Under the pieces are notes generated by a model. The model was not told the DNA's origin, made no database searches, and was given only the letters and a program-made list of their open reading frames with translations. From contig CAVSUY010000001.1 of assembly GCA_963731035.1 (NCBI GenBank), positions 1 to 64,000 of the forward strand: a stretch of DNA of 64,000 nt, in the 5' to 3' direction. Shown here piece after piece: positions 44,832 through 53,068 of the stretch (position 1 is the stretch's first letter; the number at the start of each line of letters is the position of its first letter). Source of the stretch: JAANXG01 sp963731035. GTDB lineage: Bacteria; Pseudomonadota; Gammaproteobacteria; Arenicellales; JAANXG01. A program made the position numbers and the translations under genes.

Positions 44832-45613
44832 CTGGTCTGCGTTTTGGGGTTCCCGTGATTGCCGTTATTGCCATGGTTGCCGTTATTGCCATGGTTGCCG
44901 TTGTTGCCGGACGACCCGTTGGTGCTGTTGGTCGTCGTAGTAGTCGTAGTCGTGCTCTGACACGCGCCCAGGGTATCACCGTGCCCAAGATGCCCGTACA
45001 AGGCAGCCGGGGTACCCACCGAGATAGTCACTTTGTTTTTGTGGCATACGATGGTCTTGTGGGCATTGTTCGGATCCTGGAAGGCGGCAATCTCGTCCGT
45101 GACCGACTCGGAGCTGACGGCGTAGGTCACGTCGCCAGTGGAATCGTCGACTGTCACGCCGGAAACAACAACGACCTCGTTCTGCCCGACGTCCACCGCG
45201 GTGCTGCAATTCGCGGTGTCGTTGGCCGGATCAGTGGACTCCGCGAAACAGAGGTAGTAGGTACCCGACATCACCGAGAAGACCGCGTTGCCGTCGACGT
45301 CCGTGGTGGTCGTCCCGACCAGGTTCCCTTCCGAATCGTACAGATAGACGGTTACGTCGGACGTCGCCGAGATCGCCTCGCGGATCAGCATATCGGAGAT
45401 CGCCGATGCCAGGCGGTTATCTGCGTTACGGTTCTGTTGACTAGCCGAAATATTCGAGTTTCGGGCCATTTGGACCACGATACTGGAAGAGGCGCCGCCA
45501 CTTCCACCGCTGCCGCCGGCCGCTCCTGTCGACACGCTGCCACCGCCGCAGGCGACCAGCCCGGCGCCGAGTGCGGACACGGCGAGAAGTGAAAAGATGT
45601 TCTTATAACTCAT
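44828..45613 (-). CDS. Lipoprotein with CHK-HGD motif and Asn-Gly-His repeats
   Basis: A 261-residue predicted lipoprotein, start ATG 45613 with a GGAGG six bases upstream. The signal ends in the lipobox LVAC (about residue 22), followed by a Gly/Ser-rich linker. A Cna-B/carboxypeptidase-regulatory-like beta domain follows (VYLYDSEGNLVGTTTTDVDG, about 110-135). Next is the motif NNAHKTIVCHKNKVTISV...HLGHGDTLGAC (about 190-225), a pattern I recognise from many bacterial secreted proteins with no settled role. A polythreonine run and NGNHGN repeats end the protein. The stop lies inside a MITE-like element, so the tail may have been altered by its insertion. Confidence 0.8.
   Translation of the reverse strand: MSYKNIFSLLAVSALGAGLVACGGGSVSTGAAGGSGGSGGASSSIVVQMARNSNISASQQNRNADNRLASAISDMLIREAISATSDVTVYLYDSEGNLVGTTTTDVDGNAVFSVMSGTYYLCFAESTDPANDTANCSTAVDVGQNEVVVVSGVTVDDSTGDVTYAVSSESVTDEIAAFQDPNNAHKTIVCHKNKVTISVGTPAALYGHLGHGDTLGACQSTTTTTTTTNSTNGSSGNNGNHGNNGNHGNNGNHGNPKTQTS
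44838..44900 (-). repeat. 18-base tandem repeat encoding NGNHGN units
   Basis: About three units of an 18-base repeat (gttgccgttattgccatg on the + strand, with small variation) encode three consecutive Asn/Gly/His hexapeptides near the lipoprotein C-terminus. Confidence 0.8.
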
Positions 45614-46043
45614 GAATTCCTCCGGATTGCCTGGATGGGTTCGTCGTTCGGGCCGGCGCGACGGAATCGGCTTCCACCGCGCTTTCCTGGCGGGAGATAC
45701 AGCTCTTGCATAACTGAGCATAACTTACGGGACAGCCCACACCGGGCGACTTCGATGAAGCCCGGAGAACACGGGACCATCGGTCACGCGGGGCAGATCG
45801 CGGCGGCGGTACAGCCGACAATCGCACTGACAATCCGTGCTCTCATTGAGAATATTTTCCGAAGCTCCGGTCCCGCGCTGCCGACGAACGGTCGGATGGT
45901 GGATGACGGGGTGGGTCGCTGCGACCGGTACGGGTCAACCATGGATTCGCGACAGCGGCCGGGCCCCGGGTGCGCCGGAGGGGTTACAATTCGGCGCGAA
46001 CATGACAGCGCTGTGCCCTGAATCGTACATCTGAGGTATCGAA
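45614..46043. other. Divergent lipoprotein-moaC intergenic region
   Basis: These 430 bases separate the minus-strand lipoprotein gene from the plus-strand moaC. No credible gene is present. I looked for a molybdenum cofactor riboswitch upstream of moaC and could not identify one by eye. Promoters for both genes must lie here, but no strong hexamer pair was found. Confidence 0.5.
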
Positions 46044-46532
46044 TTGTCCGGCAAATTGACCCATTTCAACTCCGCAGGCGAGGCCCACATGGTGGACGTC
46101 GGCGACAAGCACACGACGCGGCGGGTGGCGGTGGCCCGCGGCCGCATCGCCATGCGTCCCGAAACGCTGAAGCTGATCATGGAGGGTGGGCACCGCAAGG
46201 GTGACGTTCTGGGAATCGCCCGGATCGCCGGCATCATGGCCGCCAAGCGGACCTCGGAGCTGATTCCCCTGTGCCACCCCATCGCGGTCACCAAGGTCGA
46301 TCTGCAGCTCGAGCCGCAGACGGGCGGCGGATTCGTGTCCTGCGAGGCCCGCGTCGAGACCCGCGCACAAACCGGGGTTGAGATGGAAGCGCTGACGGCC
46401 GTTCAAATCGCCTTGTTGACGATCTATGACATGTGCAAAGCCGTCGATCGCGGCATGACCATCACCGACGTGCAGCTCGTGCACAAGTCCGGCGGGAAAT
46501 CTGGAGACTGGGACCGGGAACGCAGCGGGTAG
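46044..46532 (+). CDS. moaC: Cyclic pyranopterin monophosphate synthase MoaC
   Basis: MoaC, with MoaA, turns GTP into cyclic pyranopterin monophosphate, the first step of molybdenum cofactor synthesis. The 162-residue protein starts at a TTG with GAGG eight bases upstream. The signatures KRTSELIPLCHPIAVTKV and VEMEALTAVQIALLTIYDMC are intact. moaA is 8 kb away in the same region. A methyltransferase gene follows after 5 bases. Confidence 0.95.
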   Translation: MSGKLTHFNSAGEAHMVDVGDKHTTRRVAVARGRIAMRPETLKLIMEGGHRKGDVLGIARIAGIMAAKRTSELIPLCHPIAVTKVDLQLEPQTGGGFVSCEARVETRAQTGVEMEALTAVQIALLTIYDMCKAVDRGMTITDVQLVHKSGGKSGDWDRERSG

Positions 46533-46537
46533 CATTG

Positions 46538-47104
46538 GTGCGCGGCGACATAGAGCGATGGAACGAAAAGTATCGGAAGCGTTCGCAGAGCTCATCCATC
46601 GAACCGGATCCCCTGCTCCTCCAGCACCGCGAATTGCTGGAACCCGGCGGTTTGTGCATAGACATCGCCGGGGGAATCGGGGACAACGGCCTCTATCTGA
46701 GCCAAATCGGCTATCGGAGCATTGTCGTGGACGGCAGCGAAGCCGGCCTGCGACTATGCCGTCACAAGGCTCTCGACAATGGCCTGGCCACGATGCTGGT
46801 GGTGGCCGACCTGGACCGGTTCGTTCTGCCGGAGTCGGCGTTCGACGCGGTGCTTGTCTTCCGCTATCTCAACCGGAAGCTCATCAGCGCCATACAAAGG
46901 GGTCTCAGGGACGGTGGTGTTCTGTTCTTCAAGACCTTCAACGCGCGCCACCTCCTGACCCATCCGCAGTTTCCGGAAGAATTCGTACTCGCGGAAGGCG
47001 AGCTCACCAGCTGGTTCTCCGGGCTGCACTGCGTCGACACCAACGACGGACGATCCCCCGATACCACTTGGCACTGGGTGGGATACAAACCAACGACCGA
47101 CTGA
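46538..47104 (+). CDS. Class I SAM-dependent methyltransferase
   Basis: A 188-residue protein starting at the GTG 46538, five bases after moaC. The SAM-binding motif I is LCIDIAGGIGDNGLYLSQIG (about residues 36-55), an acidic residue follows motif II (VVDGS), and the FDAVLVFRYLNRKLI and FKTFNARHLLTHP segments resemble the TehB/UbiE-like group. The substrate is unknown. Being cotranscribed with moaC suggests a link to cofactor metabolism, but nothing in the sequence proves this. It is convergent with the broken ligase. Confidence 0.75.
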   Translation: MRGDIERWNEKYRKRSQSSSIEPDPLLLQHRELLEPGGLCIDIAGGIGDNGLYLSQIGYRSIVVDGSEAGLRLCRHKALDNGLATMLVVADLDRFVLPESAFDAVLVFRYLNRKLISAIQRGLRDGGVLFFKTFNARHLLTHPQFPEEFVLAEGELTSWFSGLHCVDTNDGRSPDTTWHWVGYKPTTD

Positions 47105-47110
47105 CGCCGC

Positions 47111-48669
47111 TCAGCCCTGCCGGTGCTCCCGGCGAAGGAGGTGTTTCTGGACCTTGCCCACGGAGGTACGCGGCAGCTGGTCACGGAACTCGATGATTTC
47201 CGGCACCCGGAACTTCGCCAGCCTTTCGGCGCACCACGAAGTCAACTCTTCTTCGCTGGCCCGCGCGCCCGATTTCAGCACTACCACCGCCTTGATCTGT
47301 TCGTCCCTCATCTCGTCCGGCACGCCGATCACGGCGCACTCGAACACAGCTGGATGCTGCATCACCACGGACTCCACCTCCGTGGCGGCCACGTTCTCCC
47401 CTGAGCGTTTGATCATATCCTTGGTCCGGTCGATGAAATAGAAGTATCCATCGGCGTCCCGGCGGGCGTTGTCACCGCTGTGCAGCCAATTGTCGCGGAC
47501 GGTCTCCGCGGTGGCCTCGGGATTCCTGTAATAGCCCTTCATCAGCGACCAACCGGGCAGGCCCCGCACCACGATCTCTCCGCTCTCGTCCGCGCCCTCT
47601 ATGAAGCGCCCGTCTTCGTCCATCAGCGCCACCTCGTAGCCCATCGCCGGGAACCCGATGGACTGGTTGCGGCGCTGGTCGTCGATCGGGTTCATCAGCG
47701 GCGGCCCCATGGTCTCGGTCATGCCCCAGATCTGCAGCAGTGGTGCCTTGAAGCGCTCCCACCATTCCTGCTCCTGCGCCGGGGTGATGCTCTGGGCATA
47801 TATCACCACCCGCAGGCGGTTTCCCGCGGCGGCCGGGTCCCGGGCTTGCGCCAGGAGCATGCGTATAGGCGCCGCGAACAGACTGGCCACGGTGCACTCA
47901 TGTGTAATGGCGGTCTCGAAGTAGCGACTGGCCGAAAATCGGGAGCACAGAGCCATGCTGGCGCCGGTGACCAGCGTGCTCATGGTGGAATAGTACTGGG
48001 CGTTGCCGTGAAACAACGGCAGCACCGTGAGGTGCCGGTCCCGGGCGCCAGGCGGACCGCCTTGGCCACGGTTTCCCCGGCATAGATGTAGTTGGCGTGG
48101 GTTACCTGGACACCCTTTGGCCTGGCGGTGGTCCCCGAGGTGTACAGGATGGCGGCATCGTCGGTGGGCTCGATGTCCTGCAACCGGGCCGGCTCCCGCG
48201 CCCGCGCCATCAACTCGTCCAACGACGGGTGGCTGGACTGGTCGGCATCGCAGATGACGATCCGCTCCACGCAGTCACAGCGCCCCGCCACCTGTTCGGC
48301 TGCAGCCAGATGGGGAGTCTGAGTGAACATGACCCGGCAGCCGGAGTGCCCGACGAGATACGCCAGCTCATCCACGCTCGATGCCATGTTGGTGGGCATG
48401 ATCACAGCGCCGACCCGCGCGGCCGCAAACCACAGGGCCAGGAACTCCACGCTGTTGTCGAGGTGGAGATTGACGCGGTCCCCCCGGCATATCCCCAATT
48501 CCTGCAGCGCGGCGGCGGCCCGGTCGATCAGCGCATCGAACTCGGAGTAGGAGAAACGCCGAACACCGCCCTCCAGATCGTCGAAAATCAGGAACGGCCG
48601 GTCACCGGACAACTCAACCCGGCTGCGCCACAGGGACGCCAGGGTTCGATGCCCGCAGGCCAGGGTCAC
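47111..48669 (-). pseudogene. Acyl-CoA ligase (CaiC-like), single-base frameshift
   Basis: Two frames make one AMP-forming ligase of the crotonobetaine/carnitine-CoA ligase type. The 5' part, from a GTG at 48669, has ILYTSGTTARPKGVQVTHAN. The 3' part has IWGMTETMGPPLMNP, GYYRNPEATAETVRDNWLHS and the hinge and lysine region DRTKDMIKRSGENVAATE, ending LPRTSVGKVQKHLLRREH. The frame changes near 48040-48046 inside a cccggg run. Adding one base there joins RLAPGDRHLTVLPLFHGNAQ. The rest looks undamaged, so a sequence error is quite possible. It starts one base after moaD. Confidence 0.85.
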
Positions 48670-48670
48670 G

Positions 48671-48904
48671 TCAGCCGCCCGTCACCGGCGGAAAGAACGC
48701 CACCTCGTCGCCGTCGTATAAACGCGTGTCCGGCGCCGCGTAGTCCAGGTTGACCGCGGTCATTACGCCCGTGGGCATGTCCTTGTCGCGGACGATCCGC
48801 CGCCACAGGCTGTTGGCCGTCGCTCCGGGCTCGAGCTCCACTTCGGTTTCCTTGATCCCGACTTCTTCCCTCAACCCGGCGAACAATTTGACTCTGACTT
48901 TCAT
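48671..48904 (-). CDS. moaD: Molybdopterin synthase sulfur carrier subunit MoaD
   Basis: MoaD is the ubiquitin-like small subunit that carries the thiocarboxylate sulfur for MoaE. The 77-residue protein (ATG 48904) starts MKVRVKLFAGLREEVG and ends in the obligatory Gly-Gly after FFPPVT. It is divergent from mobA, 71 bases away. Confidence 0.95.
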   Translation of the reverse strand: MKVRVKLFAGLREEVGIKETEVELEPGATANSLWRRIVRDKDMPTGVMTAVNLDYAAPDTRLYDGDEVAFFPPVTGG

Positions 48905-48975
48905 GGGACCCAGTTTAAACAAGGTCGCAAGTCCTGACCAGTGCGCACGCCCGCACGGTTATAATCACCCGCGGC

Positions 48976-49585
48976 ATGGGGTTCGACAAAGAACAGATTT
49001 CGGGAGTCATCCTGGCCGGCGGGCGGGCACGGCGCATGGGGGGAATCGACAAGGGACTCATCCAGGTCTGCGGCCAACCGATGATCGAACACGTCCTTGC
49101 CAGGCTGCGGGGCCAGGTGGGGGCACTGATCATCAACGCCAACCGCAACGCCGAGACTTACCGATCCACCGGCTTCCCGGTCGTGCCCGACGGCGACGAC
49201 AGCTATTCCGGGCCCGCTGGCCGGCATGTCCGCCGGCCTGCACGCCGCCACGACACCGCTCTGCGTGACCGTCCCGTGCGATTCACCCCTCATCGGCTCC
49301 GACATCCCGCGCCGGCTGCAGGCGGCTCTGGACGAATCCGGGGCCGACATCGCGGTCGCACACGACGGCGAGCGCTACCACCCCGTGGTCAACCTCATGA
49401 AGACCACTCTCGCCGCCAGCATCGATGACTTCCTCGCCGCCGGGCAACACAAGATCGACCGCTGGTTCGACCGCCACCACTGGGTCTACGCCGACTTCTC
49501 CGACCACCCCGAGTACTTCATCAACGTCAACACCGAAGAAGAGCGCCGCGCAGTCGAGTCCCGCCTCTGCCCGGACCAGAACTAA
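48976..49585 (+). pseudogene. mobA: Molybdenum cofactor guanylyltransferase MobA, single-base frameshift
   Basis: MobA attaches GMP to molybdopterin, giving the bis-MGD cofactor of formate dehydrogenases and relatives. The start SGVILAGGRARRMGGIDKGL has the nucleotide-binding signature. The frame breaks near 49211-49215 in a gggccc run. Dropping one base joins DGDDSYSGPLAGMSAGLHAA and continues through PLCVTVPCDSPLIGSDIPRR to a natural end (FINVNTEEERRAVESRLCPD). No other damage is seen. If real, bis-MGD enzymes could not be matured unless another mobA exists, so a sequence error is a serious alternative. Confidence 0.85.
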
Positions 49586-49773
49586 AGCCGAAAGATCCCC
49601 GCTCCTGCTTGCGGGACGACTCCAGGGATGGAGGCGGTAGGGCGAAACAATCCCCTCTCCCGCTTGCGGGATGACTCCACGGACGAAGGAGGTAGGGCAA
49701 AGCCGGGAGCCGAGAGGCCTTTGGTGCGCACAAACGGTTTAAAACGAAGGGTCCCCTCTCCCTCAGGGAGAGG

Positions 49774-49833
49774 CCAGGGTGAGGGCCAGGGTGAGGGCCA
49801 GGGTGAGGGCCAGGGTGAGGGCCAGGGTGAGGG
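49774..49833 (+). repeat. 12-base tandem repeat, five units
   Basis: Five perfect copies of ccagggtgaggg in a row, following a cctctccctcagggagagg hairpin. Simple repeats like this vary in copy number readily. Confidence 0.9.
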
Positions 49834-49896
49834 CAAACGGCGTTTGGACTTGGTACTGTCTTTCTGCGTGGTCGGTAGTTGATGGGACCAAGGCAA

Positions 49897-50006
49897 GCAT
49901 GGGTTGGGGGAGGGGATTCAGCGGGCGTCTGGAGGCATGGATGCCGGAGGCGAGCCAACAGGGAGGTACTTGCGGCGTCCCGCTGAATCCCCTCCCCGGT
50001 TCATGC
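49897..50006 (+). repeat. 110-bp palindromic element, copy C
   Basis: The left arm gcatgggttgggggagggga...cagcggg matches copy B at its outer part and copy A at its inner part. The right arm cccgctg...ccggttcatgc matches copy A. G-U pairs keep the stem. The 53-base core is nearly identical to copy A (cgtctggaggcatggatgcc...gcgt). About 25 bases beyond the right end are shared with the flank of copy A. Confidence 0.85.
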
Positions 50007-50100
50007 CCGGTACTCCGGCCAAGAATCTGAACACCTCCAACTGACAGCGACACCCCCACACAAGAAATACTCAAATACCACGGGCGCAACCCGACGTCGA

Positions 50101-50463
50101 GCGACTTTAGTCGCGATTGATCGGGGTTTGAGACTATCGCGACTAAAGTCGCTCCTACAATCCGTAGTGAACCACCCGTCAAGACCCCGGCGCGCCCTCA
50201 GGGACGCCAGCCGCTCCCGGACGCGGCGGGAGGCAGCCGGCTCTCGCGGCGCCCCTGAATACTCCGGGCTTCGATGAACACCCGGGTGATCTCCGGACTT
50301 GATGCGCCAACTCAAGGCCGTGATGGACCCGGACCGCGTACTGAATCCGGGGAAAGTGGTCTAGCGCGGAACGCTATTGCGGCTTCAGCCCCGATCATTT
50401 GTCCGACGACTGCATTACCGCGCCGCCCCCGGCTCCCGCCAATGACAGCGGCGCAAAGCCCCG
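50101..50463. pseudogene. Scrambled duplicate of cation transporter and FAD-dehydrogenase gene tails
   Basis: Three blocks match the 59.6-60.1 kb region. Bases 50101-50300 are the reverse complement of about 59644-59846: the REP pair plus the last codons of the cation diffusion facilitator, whose stop TAG has become TGG here. Bases 50298-50364 repeat the last 22 codons of the FAD-dehydrogenase (LMRQLKAVMDPDRVLNPGKV and the stop). Bases 50380-50463 are the reverse complement of about 59850-59933. The order of the blocks is circularly permuted relative to the source, and the first junction falls in a shared ggac. Confidence 0.85.
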
Positions 50464-50645
50464 GATTGTAGGGTTGTCGGGATCAATCCCGACCTACAGT
50501 CCCAGTCATGCAGGGTGCTCCGTCAAGAGGCCGGGGCCTCTCGCCGCGAAGTCGGGGTCACTGGTCAAATGGCACCCGCGCGGGTATGGCCCGTCGTTTT
50601 ACGCGGGAGTATCCTTGGCGATGATCAATTTGCCCAATCAGTGTC

Positions 50646-51524
50646 ATGAACGAGCCGTATAGACCCAGAATGTCGCAGGCCGGGCTGTCTCCCACCCACG
50701 ACGTGGTGGCGGTGGACGAGTTCGGCGCCACCCGGGACATGAGCATCGCCGGGGAGTCGCCGCTCACCATCAAGGTTGACGGCCAGGAGATCGTCACCCT
50801 CATGACCCTCGGGACCCATCCCGAGGAGCTGGCACTGGGTTACCTCAAGAACCAGCGCCTGGTGGACGAGATAGAGGACATCGAGTCGGTCGTCGTGGAT
50901 TGGGAACGCGAGCAGGTCAATATCGCCACCCGCCGCGGCCAGGGCATCGTCGACCAGGAGAAGAAGATGGCCAACCGCACCGTAACCACCGGCTGCGGCC
51001 AGGGCACCATCTTCAGCTGCACCCTCGGCGCCCTGTACGAGGTGGAGCTGCCACAGGTGACGCTGAAACAATCCATGGTCTATGGTCTGCTCAAGACCCT
51101 CGGCGATTACAACGAACTGTACAAGAAGGCAGGAGCTGTCCACGGCTGCGCACTGTGTTGCGGCGAGGACGTGTTGATGTTCGTGGAAGATGTCGGCCGG
51201 CACAACGCCGCCGACGCCATCGCGGGAAAGATGTGGCTCGAGGGCATCGAGGGCGGCGACAAGGTCTTCTACACCACCGGCCGGCTGACCTCGGAAATCG
51301 TCATGAAGACGGCGCTCATGGGAATCCCGGTGCTGCTGTCACGTTCCGGGATCACCCATATGGGCCTCGAGCTGGCGCAGGAGGTCGGCGTGATCATGAT
51401 TGCGCGCGCCAAGGGCCGGCATTTCCTGATCTACCACGGCTCGGATCGCGTATTGCTCGACGCCGTGCCCGCGCCGAAGGAGACGGCCTACAACCGCAGA
51501 CCGCGCGCCGAGGCGCAGAGTTGA
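50646..51524 (+). CDS. fdhD: Formate dehydrogenase accessory sulfurtransferase FdhD
   Basis: FdhD moves sulfur from a cysteine desulfurase to the bis-MGD cofactor of formate dehydrogenase. The 292-residue protein has the sulfur-relay pair as HGCALCCGEDVLMFVEDVGR (CxxC near residue 170), and ITHMGLELAQEVGVIMIARA for cofactor binding. The start at 50646 is reasonable; an ATG eight codons later is possible, and neither has a strong ribosome site. moeA follows 16 bases later. No formate dehydrogenase is in the window. Confidence 0.94.
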   Translation: MNEPYRPRMSQAGLSPTHDVVAVDEFGATRDMSIAGESPLTIKVDGQEIVTLMTLGTHPEELALGYLKNQRLVDEIEDIESVVVDWEREQVNIATRRGQGIVDQEKKMANRTVTTGCGQGTIFSCTLGALYEVELPQVTLKQSMVYGLLKTLGDYNELYKKAGAVHGCALCCGEDVLMFVEDVGRHNAADAIAGKMWLEGIEGGDKVFYTTGRLTSEIVMKTALMGIPVLLSRSGITHMGLELAQEVGVIMIARAKGRHFLIYHGSDRVLLDAVPAPKETAYNRRPRAEAQS

Positions 51525-51540
51525 TCTTCCAGGACTATCC

Positions 51541-52806
51541 GTGACCCTTGTCGTCGACCCAAGCTGCATGGACCCTGTCGATACGGGCTCGATATCCGCG
51601 GACGACGCCTTGCACCGTATTCTGTCCTCCATTACACCGCTTGAAGCCGCGGAACGGGTCAACCTGCGTCCCGCCCTCGGGCGCATCCTGGCGGAAGACC
51701 TTCACTCTGCCGTTGCCGTCCCGGGGCATACGAATTCGGCGGTGGACGGCTATGCGGTGGCGGGCTCCGAGCTGCCGGAGGCGGGCGCCGCGGAGCTGAC
51801 GGTGCTGGGATCGTCTTTCGCCGGGCGGCCCTTCCATGGCCGCGTTGAACCCGGGCAATGTGTCCGGATCATGACCGGCGCGGTAATGCCGGAGGGCGCC
51901 GACACGGTGGTGATGCAGGAGCACGTGGAGCGGATCGACGATTCCCGGATCCGGATCGACGACCGCAATGAGGCGCTGCAGAACACCCGCCGGGCGGGCG
52001 AGGACATCGAGCGCGGCGACACGGTGTTGGCGCGGGGTCGCCGCCTGGAGCCCGCCGACCTCGGTCTGCTCGCATCCCTGGGCATCAACGAGATCTCCGT
52101 CGTCCGGCGTCCGAGGGTGGCATTCTTCTCCACCGGCGACGAGCTGCGTTCCATCGGCGAGCCGCTGGAACCCGGCGAGGTGTACGACAGCAACCGTTAT
52201 ACCCTTTACGGCATGTTGACGCGCCTGGGCGTTCACATCGTCGACATGGGCGTGGTCAAGGACACGCCGGAAGCCACGCTGGCGGCATTCCGGTCCGCCG
52301 CCGACAACGCCGACGTTGTCGTCACCTCCGGCGGGGTGTCGGTTGGCGAGGCAGACTACATCGAGCGCAGCCTGACGGAGCTCGGCGAGATCGACTTCCG
52401 CAAGGTGGCGATGAAGCCCGGGCGGCCGCTCACTTTCGGACGCATCAACCACAGCTGGTTCTTCGGCCTGCCGGGTAATCCCGTGGCGGTCATGGTGACT
52501 TTCTACTTGTTCGTTCAACCGGCGCTGCGGCACCTGATGGGAGAGCAATTCGCGGCTCCGCTGCTGCTCGAGGCGCGCTGTGAGGCCGCGCTTCGCAAGA
52601 AGGCCGGCCGCGCAGAATATCAGCGCGGCATCCTGGCGGTCGATTCTGACGGGACACTGATCGTCAGGCGAACCGGGCCGCAAGGGTCGGGGATTCTGAC
52701 TTCCATGTCGCAGGCGAATTGTTTCATCGTCCCGCCGGTGGAGCAGGAGTCGGTGGAGGCCGGGTCCCGGGTTCCGGTGATCCCATTCAGCGAGTTCCGG
52801 GTCTAG
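51541..52806 (+). CDS. moeA: Molybdopterin molybdenumtransferase MoeA
   Basis: MoeA inserts molybdate into adenylated molybdopterin. The 421-residue protein from a GTG at 51541 has the domain I sequence GHTNSAVDGYAVAG, the domain III MPT-binding fold with VVTSGGVSVGEADY and MKPGRPLTFGRINHSWFFGL, and the C-terminal domain IV. The start may be a few codons later, at the ATG of MDPVDTG. Together with moaA-E and moeB it forms an almost complete pathway here. Confidence 0.95.
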   Translation: MTLVVDPSCMDPVDTGSISADDALHRILSSITPLEAAERVNLRPALGRILAEDLHSAVAVPGHTNSAVDGYAVAGSELPEAGAAELTVLGSSFAGRPFHGRVEPGQCVRIMTGAVMPEGADTVVMQEHVERIDDSRIRIDDRNEALQNTRRAGEDIERGDTVLARGRRLEPADLGLLASLGINEISVVRRPRVAFFSTGDELRSIGEPLEPGEVYDSNRYTLYGMLTRLGVHIVDMGVVKDTPEATLAAFRSAADNADVVVTSGGVSVGEADYIERSLTELGEIDFRKVAMKPGRPLTFGRINHSWFFGLPGNPVAVMVTFYLFVQPALRHLMGEQFAAPLLLEARCEAALRKKAGRAEYQRGILAVDSDGTLIVRRTGPQGSGILTSMSQANCFIVPPVEQESVEAGSRVPVIPFSEFRV

Positions 52807-52851
52807 CGTACCCCGTCACTAATATTGATCCATTCAGCGACCCGGAACGTG

Positions 52852-52944
52852 GGATTGTAGGAGCGGCTTCAGCCGCGATCATCGTGCCCGGTCGCCGTGC
52901 CCGCCCGACCCATCGCGGCTGAAGCCGCTCCTACAATCCGGGGT
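52852..52944. repeat. Inverted pair of REP-like hairpins
   Basis: Two facing copies (ggattgtaggagcggcttca and cgcggctgaagccgctccta) lie between the convergent moeA and moaE genes. The rest of the gap (52945-53068) shows nothing recognisable. Confidence 0.85.
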
Positions 52945-53068
52945 TCACCGCGGTGCCTGGCTGTGGATTGCAGGACGCGATCGATCCCGCAGGCTTTCCG
53001 TACCTCCTCGATCCATGAAGGTCGAAACGACGCTGTCTCCGTCAGCAACGATTAGTCCGGGCGGGCGC

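Larger units (their letters stand above)
49586..50645. other. Gene-free, repeat-rich region between mobA and fdhD
   Basis: These 1060 bases contain no intact gene. From left to right: two imperfect copies of a gcttgcgggatgactcca repeat (49600-49700), a 12-base tandem repeat (49774-49833), copy C of the 110-bp palindrome, a REP-like hairpin pair, and a scrambled duplicate of gene tails from 59.6-60.1 kb (50101-50463). A small hairpin (gttgtcgggatcaatcccgac) lies near 50474. The last 150 bases should hold the fdhD promoter; none is obvious. Confidence 0.7.

Noticed and set aside
45720..46043. Molybdenum cofactor riboswitch upstream of moaC
   Set aside because: I could not match the region to the known conserved blocks; a covariance search would decide.
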